This document shows, in pieces, positions 30,903 to 35,642 of a stretch of DNA of 35,642 nucleotides. Made by a program: the position numbers and the translations under genes. The stretch comes from Bacillota bacterium. Lineage in GTDB: Bacteria > Bacillota > Clostridia > Christensenellales > Aristaeellaceae. The stretch is taken from assembly GCA_023402355.1 (NCBI GenBank), contig JAEXCG010000057.1, forward strand, positions 1 through 35,642. Reading direction: 5' to 3'. The notes beneath the pieces were generated by a model, which was given only the letters and a program-made list of their open reading frames with translations, made no database searches and was not told where the DNA came from. Positions within the stretch are counted from its first letter, which is position 1. Every line of letters starts with the position of its first letter.

Positions 30903-31352
30903 TTATTTGATTTCGATGCGCCGCGGCTCCTTGACGATTTCCTGCGGCACCTCCTTGGGCAGCGTCAGCTTGAGGACGCCGTCCTCGTACTTGGCCGTGA
31001 TGGCGTCTTCCTTGATGCCCGCCAGGTTGAAGCTGCGCTGGAACCTGCCGGTGCGCCGCTCGCTGTACACGTAGTTCTCGCGCTCTTCCTTCTGCTCGCT
31101 GTTCATGTTGGCGGCGATCGTCAGCGTGCCGTCGTCCACCGTCAGCTCGATGTCGTCCTGCTTGACACCCGGAAGCTCCGCCAGGAGCTCGTAGGCCTCC
31201 TTGCCCTCCTTCACGTCCACACGGAACGCGGAGGTGCCGAACATGTCGCCCATGTCGAAGAAGGAATTGAAGAAGCGGTCGTCCCACAGGCTCGTCGCCG
31301 CGTTGCGGCCGGAGAGAGAACGGTTGCTGTGAAGCGGAATCATAGAGAACAT
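30903..31352 (-). CDS. Small heat-shock protein, Hsp20/alpha-crystallin family
   Basis: 149-residue ATP-independent chaperone that holds unfolding proteins. The alpha-crystallin domain (about 43-135) shows RVDVKEGKEAYELLAELPGV, DDGTLTIAAN, RRTGRFQRSFNLAGI and the conserved DGVLKLTLPK (about 124-133). The C-terminal RRIEIK contains the I-x-I anchoring motif that mediates oligomer assembly. AAAGGAGG is 9 nt before the ATG. The promoter overlaps CtsR-like boxes, so heat induction through loss of CtsR repression is likely. Confidence 0.96.
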   Translation of the reverse strand: MFSMIPLHSNRSLSGRNAATSLWDDRFFNSFFDMGDMFGTSAFRVDVKEGKEAYELLAELPGVKQDDIELTVDDGTLTIAANMNSEQKEERENYVYSERRTGRFQRSFNLAGIKEDAITAKYEDGVLKLTLPKEVPQEIVKEPRRIEIK

Positions 31353-31443
31353 AAAGCAAAACCTCCTTTGATATTGCCTTGTCTATCACGTTTGATCGTC
31401 CAAAGTTCCGGGGCTCTTATGTCCTTTCCCTTTTGACAAGGAC

Positions 31444-31472
31444 AGTATACAGCATAGATCAAAGATAGTCAA
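31444..31472 (-). promoter_or_regulatory. Sigma-A promoter of hsp20
   Basis: Minus strand TTGACT (31467-31472), 17-nt spacer, TATACT (31444-31449). The leader is about 85 nt. Confidence 0.82.
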
Positions 31473-31473
31473 A
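31457..31473 (+). promoter_or_regulatory. CtsR-like operator overlapping the hsp20 promoter
   Basis: GATCAAA-GAT-AGTCAAA fits the CtsR heptad direct repeat (RGTCAAA-NAN-RGTCAAA) with a single mismatch in the first half. It covers the -35 element and part of the spacer. Confidence 0.65.
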
Positions 31474-31481
31474 TTCATTAA

Positions 31482-31498
31482 GATCAAAGAAAGTCAGC
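31482..31498 (+). promoter_or_regulatory. Second CtsR-like operator
   Basis: GATCAAA-GAA-AGTCAGC repeats the first box 25 bp further upstream of the promoter, with a weaker second half. Confidence 0.45.
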
Positions 31499-31623
31499 AT
31501 CAAACAGACAAAGCGCGCCTGCTAAGATGATCTCCCTATTTTGAATTATTTCAGGCTTTTTCTCCGTTTTTCTCTCGTTTTTGTTTTTGCACCCTGCTGC
31601 TTCGGCAAGGGGGCGGAATCACG

Positions 31624-31667
31624 AAAAGCGGCGGGGGTCCCCGCCTTTACGCAGGAAGCCCCGCCGC
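31624..31667 (-). terminator. Terminator after the EAL-like gene
   Basis: Minus strand arms GCGGCGGGG and CCCCGCCGC with a structured loop, followed by TTTTCG, about 20 nt past the stop codon. Confidence 0.78.
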
Positions 31668-31685
31668 CCAAATCGCGTTTGCCGC

Positions 31686-32474
31686 TCACTCGTGCGAGCG
31701 CTTTTTGGCGTACATCTTGATGTAGTCGCGCAGCTCGTCCATGGGCATGGGCGGCCCGATCATGTAGCCCTGCCCCTTGAGGAAGTTGAGCTGCCCGAAG
31801 AACTCCATCTGCTCGTCCGTCTCGATGCCCTTGGCGCAGACGAACAGGTCCAGCGTATCGGCGAAGTGCGCCACCGCGACCAGCAGCTTGCAGGTCTGCT
31901 CGTCGTCCGGCACGCCGGAGGCGAAGGAGCGGTCGAGCTCTAGCCCGTCGAAGTGCACCTCGCGCAGCAGGTCGATGTTGGAGTGCCCCGTGCCGAAATT
32001 GCCCAGCAGCATGGAGATTCCCTGCTCGTCGTGCAGGCGGTTGATGTTCTCGATGCCTACGCGCGTCAGGCCCTGCGCCTCGCTGAGCTCGAATTGAAGC
32101 TTGTAGGGGCGCATCTTCGTCTTTTCCATGGTCGCGAGCACCTGCTCGTAAAACCCGGGCTCGTTTGCCTGCGCAGCCAGCACGTTGATGGACAGGGTCA
32201 CGTTGCTGTCCGTCTCGGCGATGAGTTTCACCGCGGTCTGCATCGCGCGCTCCATGAACCAGGCGTAGAAGATGCGGGTGAGTTCCTCGTCGGCTTCCAC
32301 CGCGTCGATCAGCTCCCGCGCGGGAACACTTTCCCCATTCGGCTGACGGATTTTCTCCGCAAACACCTCGTAGGTATTGCAGGTGTCCTTACCGAACGTC
32401 CATTTCGGTTGACCGTAGAGTTCCAAAGCGTCCTCTTCGATCAGCTTGAGTATGCGCTCCCGATCCATTGTCAT
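31686..32474 (-). CDS. Degenerate EAL-domain protein (probably non-catalytic)
   Basis: 262 residues, one EAL domain (about 15-255) and nothing else. Family landmarks remain: YGQPK (20-24), E36-V37-F38 in place of EAL, INVLAAQ (96-102), FELSEAQ (128-134), GTGHSNIDLL (161-170), QGYMIGPPMP (235-244). Key catalytic positions are changed: the DDFG pair is G158-N159-F160-G161, the LKID lysine is Glu179, and AEG is AKG (Lys215). Active EAL enzymes use these residues to bind metals and hydrolyse cyclic di-GMP, so this protein is more likely a c-di-GMP sensor or protein-binding module. ATG at 32474 (GGGAGGG, 9-nt spacer), or the next ATG at 32468. Monocistronic. Confidence 0.85.
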   Translation of the reverse strand: MTMDRERILKLIEEDALELYGQPKWTFGKDTCNTYEVFAEKIRQPNGESVPARELIDAVEADEELTRIFYAWFMERAMQTAVKLIAETDSNVTLSINVLAAQANEPGFYEQVLATMEKTKMRPYKLQFELSEAQGLTRVGIENINRLHDEQGISMLLGNFGTGHSNIDLLREVHFDGLELDRSFASGVPDDEQTCKLLVAVAHFADTLDLFVCAKGIETDEQMEFFGQLNFLKGQGYMIGPPMPMDELRDYIKMYAKKRSHE

Positions 32475-32609
32475 GTCGGCATTCCCTCCCGTCTGTGTCG
32501 CATCGACCGCCGGTGCGTCTGATAATTGTCAAACGCATCCATTCTGTCATCTTTTATTCGCTGCTTTTGTCCCAAATACCTCCCGATTTACCAGATTGTC
32601 CAAATATTT

Positions 32610-32617
32610 TTCGACAA
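32610..32617 (-). promoter_or_regulatory. Spo0A-box-like octamer upstream of the EAL-like gene
   Basis: Minus strand TTGTCGAA equals the consensus 0A box. It lies in the AT-rich 166-bp gap between the PHP and EAL-like genes, about 136 nt before the EAL ATG. An octamer alone can arise by chance. Confidence 0.3.
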
Positions 32618-32640
32618 TTTTGCCCGATTTTTTGCTTGCG

Positions 32641-33603
32641 TCAGCGCCCTTTCGCGGCGACGTAGATCGGGGCGGACAGCGCCAGCACGCTTTCCCGCCC
32701 GCAGGCCTCGCCCCAGATTTCCAGGCGCACGAAGCACGTGTCCTGAAGGTTCACGTCCATCGCGCCTGCCGCCGCGTCCGCCCGGGCGAGCACGCGCCCG
32801 CCCCGGCCCAGCAGCACGGCCTCCCTCGCGCGCAGGCCAAAGCGCTCCCAGCAGCCGCGCCGCCGCTCCCCGTCGATCTCAAACCGGCACGCGTAGACGC
32901 CGGGCTTTGCGGTATCCCCGGCTTCGCAGGTCCCCGTCGGTCCGCACAGGCTCCAGCGCACGTCCGGCCCCAGCGAGAGCAGCGTCCGCCCGCCCGCGAT
33001 CGCATCGAGCGCGGAGGCCTCGTCCGCCGCCGTCGCCTCCAGGTAGGTGCATCCGCGCGGCACGGGCGAGAAGGTCTCGCGGTGCCAGTCGCGCCCGTAC
33101 GTCGGGGCGATGCGGTAGCCCCGGTCGAGCAGGGAGCACCACAGGGCTACGGCGCGGCGGTTGTGCGGCGCGAGCGGGGGGAAGTCCTCGTTCCACACCT
33201 CGATGTAGTTCACCCGGCTCCAGTCGCGCACGTGAAAGTCCCAATAGCAGCCCGTGCACATGGGGCTTCCGGGCGCAAAGGGGTGAGCGAGACCCACGAG
33301 CCCGCCCTGCGCGCGCACCTGCGCGATCTTTTCGTCGATGTTGTCCGGCGCGGCGTCCCGCCAGTCCACGAACGCGCGCGCCCCCAACACCAGCATATGA
33401 CCGTAAAACGTCGTCCATTCGATGCCGTGGATGAAGGGCAGGCCCGTCTTCTCCATCTGCGCGTAGCCCGACAGCGTGTTGTGGTCCGTGAGGGCCACCA
33501 GGTCGATCTGCGCGTCCCGCGCCGCCTGCGCCAGGTCCTCGGGCGTGAACAGGGCGTCGGAATGCAGGGTATGACAGTGCAGCTCGGCACAAATTCTGCT
33601 CAT
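32641..33603 (-). CDS. PHP-domain metal-dependent hydrolase (CehA/McbA-like)
   Basis: 320 residues. PHP metal-binding motifs: HCHTLHSD (9-16), LTDHNTLSG (39-47), HGIEWTTF, and the LAHPF and YGRDWHRET segments that supply later histidines and aspartate. The fold hydrolyses phosphoesters or carbamates; the wording is closest to the CehA/McbA group, whose substrates are mostly unknown. Residues after about 230 form a beta-rich extension. ATG at 33603 (GGAGGAAC upstream) overlaps the stop of the preceding gene in an ATGA, so the two proteins are probably made in equal amounts and work together. Confidence 0.88.
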   Translation of the reverse strand: MSRICAELHCHTLHSDALFTPEDLAQAARDAQIDLVALTDHNTLSGYAQMEKTGLPFIHGIEWTTFYGHMLVLGARAFVDWRDAAPDNIDEKIAQVRAQGGLVGLAHPFAPGSPMCTGCYWDFHVRDWSRVNYIEVWNEDFPPLAPHNRRAVALWCSLLDRGYRIAPTYGRDWHRETFSPVPRGCTYLEATAADEASALDAIAGGRTLLSLGPDVRWSLCGPTGTCEAGDTAKPGVYACRFEIDGERRRGCWERFGLRAREAVLLGRGGRVLARADAAAGAMDVNLQDTCFVRLEIWGEACGRESVLALSAPIYVAAKGR

Positions 33604-34064
33604 AGCCGTTCCTCCTCGACCGTCAGATGAACCGTGCAGGGGCGCGTGATGACGGCGTGGGCGCTGACGCCCACGCGCCACGGGCCCGCCGTCAGCGGCC
33701 CGTCTGTGAAGCCGTAGGAGCTGCCCGCCTCCCTTACGACGTGTTCCTGCTCGGGGTCGTGCCGGTGCGCGGCGCCGCGGTAGCCGTCCGGCGCGTCGAG
33801 GCTCAGCGTCACGAGGTTCACCAGGGGCTTGACTTCCTCTCGAAGCGCGCCCAGCGCCGCCCGATCCTCCGGCAGGACGTAGCGCGCAAAGCCCTCGTCG
33901 ATGATCGCGTCCGCGGCCGCCTCGTCCGCGAGCGCCTTGGGCGCGTAGGAAAAGCGGATGCGCAGCGCCTCGCAGCCCCCGCCTACGGTAAAGGGATAGT
34001 AGATCGTGGTCCTGCTCTGCTCGGGCAGGAGCGCCTGGGTAACGTCAAGAAGGATCTTTCGCAT
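33600..34064 (-). CDS. Uncharacterised partner of the PHP hydrolase
   Basis: 154 residues, no signal peptide or membrane segment. Predicted mainly beta strands (KILLDVTQALLPEQ, LRIRFSYAPKAL, NLVTLSLDAPDGYRGAAHRHD, RVGVSAHAVITRPCTVHLTVE), suggesting a beta-sandwich. In many CehA/McbA-type proteins a similar N-terminal module is fused ahead of the PHP domain; here it is a separate gene overlapping the PHP gene by 4 nt. A role in substrate or subunit binding is inference. ATG at 34064 with GGGGAAGGA just upstream. Confidence 0.72.
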   Translation of the reverse strand: MRKILLDVTQALLPEQSRTTIYYPFTVGGGCEALRIRFSYAPKALADEAAADAIIDEGFARYVLPEDRAALGALREEVKPLVNLVTLSLDAPDGYRGAAHRHDPEQEHVVREAGSSYGFTDGPLTAGPWRVGVSAHAVITRPCTVHLTVEEERL

Positions 34065-34093
34065 GTTCCTTCCCCTTTCCATGTGCTACCGTC

Positions 34094-34122
34094 ATTATAC
34101 AGGCTCAGGCGCGCTTTGCCAA
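34094..34122 (-). promoter_or_regulatory. Sigma-A promoter of the PHP operon
   Basis: Minus strand TTGGCA (34117-34122), 17-nt spacer, TATAAT (34094-34099), inferred leader about 23 nt. The -35 box lies at the very edge of the 99-bp repeat array. Confidence 0.8.
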
Positions 34123-34497
34123 TCCATAGCGGGCTGTGCCCGTCTCCACTTCCGAACGCTTGATCTTCCGCGTCGCACTTTTTTGCACGCGGCCGCCGCG
34201 TTCCTTTTTCCAATCAAATCTTCACGGGCGGGCTGGGCTCGTCTCCACTTCCGAACGCGCGCTTTTCCGCATCCCGCTTTCCCGCACGCGGCCGCCGCTT
34301 TCCTTTTTCCAATCGAATCTTCACGGGCGGGCTGTGCCCGTCTCCACCTCCGAACGCTCGATCTTCCGCATCGCGCTTTTCTGCACGCGGCCGCCGCGTT
34401 CCTTTTTCCAATCGAATCCTCACGGGCGGGCTGTGCACGCTTCCACTTCCGAACGCGCGCTTTTCCGCGTCATGCTTTTCCGCACGCGGCCGATACA
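34119..34497. repeat. 99-bp tandem repeat array, about 3.8 units
   Basis: Anchor CTCCACTTCCGAACG recurs with its unit start at 34142, 34241, 34340 and 34439, an exact 99-bp period. Each unit carries GCACGCGGCCG (the first three with the full palindrome GCGGCCGC), CCTTTTTCCAAT and CACGGGCGGGCTG-type blocks, with about 10% differences. The period is a multiple of three, so several frames stay open, but one unit has CGA changed to TGA in the minus-strand frame and none looks like a real protein. It occupies the gap between the alpha/beta hydrolase terminator and the PHP promoter. Confidence 0.95.
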
Positions 34498-34554
34498 GCC
34501 TCTTGGTAAGCAGGGCAAGAAGCTGGGCGGCGCACGCATTCCATCTTCCCTCAA

Positions 34555-34578
34555 TAAAAAAGAGCCGCGCTGGGCTCT
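34555..34578 (-). terminator. Terminator after the alpha/beta hydrolase gene
   Basis: Minus strand AGAGCC/GGCTCT stem with a 6-nt loop, followed by TTTTTATT, about 11 nt past the stop. Confidence 0.85.
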
Positions 34579-34588
34579 GAAAGACGAT

Positions 34589-35395
34589 TTACTTTTGAAG
34601 GAAGTCGATCACGCGGGCGTTGAAGTCCTTTGCTTCCTCATAGGCGCCATGCCCCAGCCCTGCGTAGACGTACAGTTCGCTGCGGGGGATGCCCCCGGCG
34701 ACCTCCCGTGCTGCGTCCGGGCCCACGATTCGGTCGCTGTCGCCCCCGATGACGAGCGTGGGGCAGGCGATTCTGCCCAGCTCGCCCACCGCGTCATGTC
34801 CGATACAGGAACGCGCCTGGATGAGAAAGCGGGTATAGTCCCTGGGCTTACCGATGCGGCCGAGCAGCGGGTAGAGCAGGCGATACCCCTTTAGACGCCT
34901 TTCGGAGTAGGACTTTTCCGCCGTATCGATCAGGAGATCCCTGTATCGCCCGGCCAGCGCCAGGTCGATCCACGCGCCAACGGTCTGCTGGACGACCGGG
35001 TTCTGCCGCGCCAGGGTCACGGCCAGCACGAGCCTGCGGACGACCTGCGGGGAATCGATCGCGATGTACTGTGCGATCATCCCACCCTGTGATACGCCCA
35101 GTACGTCCGCCTGCGGAATGTCCAGCGCCCGCATCGCGGCGACCTGGTCGCGCGCCATGTCGCGCGTGGAATACCCCGCTTCCAGCCGGTTCTTCCGGCT
35201 GAAGACGTACACCCTGAACGCCCGCGCGTACTCCCTGTACGCCATTGCAAAGGGAAGCGCCGCGCCCCGGACGGTCGAAAAGCCGTCGCCCAGCCCGGGC
35301 AGCATGACAAGCGGTCTGCTTCCGCTCCCGAAGCAGATGTAGTCCATGTCCGTATCGCCGATCGCGACTTTGCCGTTTTTCGCGTTTAAAAGCAT
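34589..35395 (-). CDS. Alpha/beta-fold hydrolase
   Basis: 268 residues. Nucleophile elbow GVSQGG (G-x-S-x-G) after the strand ADVL; oxyanion region LVMLPGLGDGFST near the N-terminus; acid GGDSDRIV; catalytic histidine in GLGHGAYEE near the C-terminus. The triad order Ser-Asp-His and the length are normal for cytoplasmic esterase/lactonase-like members; the substrate cannot be told. No signal peptide. ATG at 35395 has AAAGGAG 5 nt upstream. It lies between an rRNA operon end and the 99-bp repeat array. Confidence 0.92.
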   Translation of the reverse strand: MLLNAKNGKVAIGDTDMDYICFGSGSRPLVMLPGLGDGFSTVRGAALPFAMAYREYARAFRVYVFSRKNRLEAGYSTRDMARDQVAAMRALDIPQADVLGVSQGGMIAQYIAIDSPQVVRRLVLAVTLARQNPVVQQTVGAWIDLALAGRYRDLLIDTAEKSYSERRLKGYRLLYPLLGRIGKPRDYTRFLIQARSCIGHDAVGELGRIACPTLVIGGDSDRIVGPDAAREVAGGIPRSELYVYAGLGHGAYEEAKDFNARVIDFLQK

Positions 35396-35428
35396 GGAAA
35401 CTCCTTTCGCTGCCGGAAACACCGGCCT

Positions 35429-35453
35429 ATAGCGGGCCGCGCTGTGCCCGTGA
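35429..35453. repeat. Partial match to the 99-bp repeat edge
   Basis: ATAGCGGGC then, after a short insert, CTGTGCCCGTG: close to the first bases of the array at 34127-34142 (ATAGCGGGCTGTGCCCGT). The matches flank the alpha/beta hydrolase gene on both sides. Confidence 0.4.
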
Positions 35454-35522
35454 AGCCCTCTACGCCCCGCTCTAGGCGGCGCCACCGCGCCCGCAGTTCC
35501 CGCAGGGTATGTTTAATATGAC

Positions 35523-35554
35523 AAAAAAGAGAGCCGCGACGCAACTCTCTTTTC
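35523..35554 (-). terminator. Terminator after the 5S rRNA gene
   Basis: Minus strand AGAGAG/CTCTCT stem closing an 11-nt loop, followed by TTTTTTG, just past the 5S 3' end. Confidence 0.88.
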
Positions 35555-35562
35555 TGAATGGA

Positions 35563-35642
35563 ATCCGGCAGCGACCTACTCTCCCGGGCCGTCACCAGCC
35601 AAGTACCATCGGCGCATAAGGGCTTAACTTCTGTGTTCGGTA
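35563..35642 (-). rRNA. rrf: 5S ribosomal RNA, 3' part
   Basis: Read on the minus strand, the edge starts in the conserved segment TACCGAACACAGAAGTTAAG and continues with GCGCCGATGGTACTTGG, GGGAGAGTAGGTCGCTGCC and the 3' closing stem GGAT. About 80 of roughly 117 nt are inside the window. The 16S and 23S genes of the same operon should lie further right. The exact 3' end is approximate. Confidence 0.95.

Noticed and set aside
34119..34497. A repetitive 33-residue-unit protein encoded by the 99-bp array
   Set aside because: Open frames exist on both strands because the period is divisible by three; they lack ribosome sites, one unit has a stop in the minus frame, and the plus frame runs into antisense of the hydrolase gene.

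Overview
The window reads as chromosomal DNA of a high-GC (clearly above 60% by eye) Gram-positive bacterium of the Clostridia. Supporting signs are the gene order rimO-pgsA-cinA-recA-rny, a DUF4364 protein, HPr kinase with an HPr/Crh-like protein, a Spo0A-type DNA-binding domain, LplB/LplC-type sugar permeases, CtsR-like boxes and strong AGGAGG ribosome sites. The lineage cannot be fixed more precisely from this sequence; a gut Christensenellales or Oscillospirales relative is a guess.

Layout. 1-422: 5' part of an ECF sigma gene (minus strand). 579-7052: the housekeeping run rimO, pgsA, cinA, recA, rny (all minus), with rny also served by its own promoter and a ~325-nt leader ending in a terminator-like hairpin. 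7137-8519: a VanZ-like membrane protein, DUF4364 and an HPr-like protein without the active-site histidine. 8738-8814: tRNA-Val(GAC). 9187-12846 (plus): a Tat-signal four-cluster ferredoxin, a YdhV-type tungsten/molybdenum aldehyde ferredoxin oxidoreductase homologue and a YdhW-like protein, behind a structured leader. 12970-18687: a carbohydrate ABC importer (binding protein, two permeases) with a metallo-beta-lactamase-fold hydrolase, divergent from its GntR/LacI-type regulator, with palindromic operators between. 18856-20417: a stand-alone Spo0A C-terminal-domain protein and hisC. 20581-23137 (plus): hprK, a ROK glucokinase and a GNAT acetyltransferase. 23149-23530: five tandem 72-80-bp repeats. 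23531-27285 (minus): a Noc/ParB-like protein, rsmG, YdcF-like, radC, HAD phosphatase. 27440-30646: SWIM/SNF2 helicase. 30903-31352: Hsp20 under CtsR-like boxes. 31686-32474: degenerate EAL protein. 32641-34064: a two-gene PHP hydrolase unit. 34119-34497: a 99-bp tandem repeat. 34589-35395: alpha/beta hydrolase. 35563-35642: 3' part of a 5S rRNA gene, so an rRNA operon lies just beyond the right edge.

Links between genes. HprK phosphorylates HPr/Crh on a serine to signal carbon status; the window holds both hprK (next to glucokinase) and an HPr-like protein that keeps only that serine, which suggests a dedicated regulatory partner. The sugar importer has its own divergent repressor, operators and an internal terminator that would favour the binding protein. 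The ferredoxin/AOR/YdhW set resembles the first three genes of the Escherichia coli ydhYVWXUT operon without its membrane cytochrome.

Most deserving of a second look: the structured leader of the AOR operon, the rny leader with its attenuator-like hairpin, the two minisatellite arrays (one filling the gap beside a divergent ParB-family gene), the Spo0A-domain orphan, the His-less HPr and the EAL protein with lost catalytic residues. No complete new defence or mobile system was seen: no transposase, integrase, CRISPR or restriction gene was recognised.
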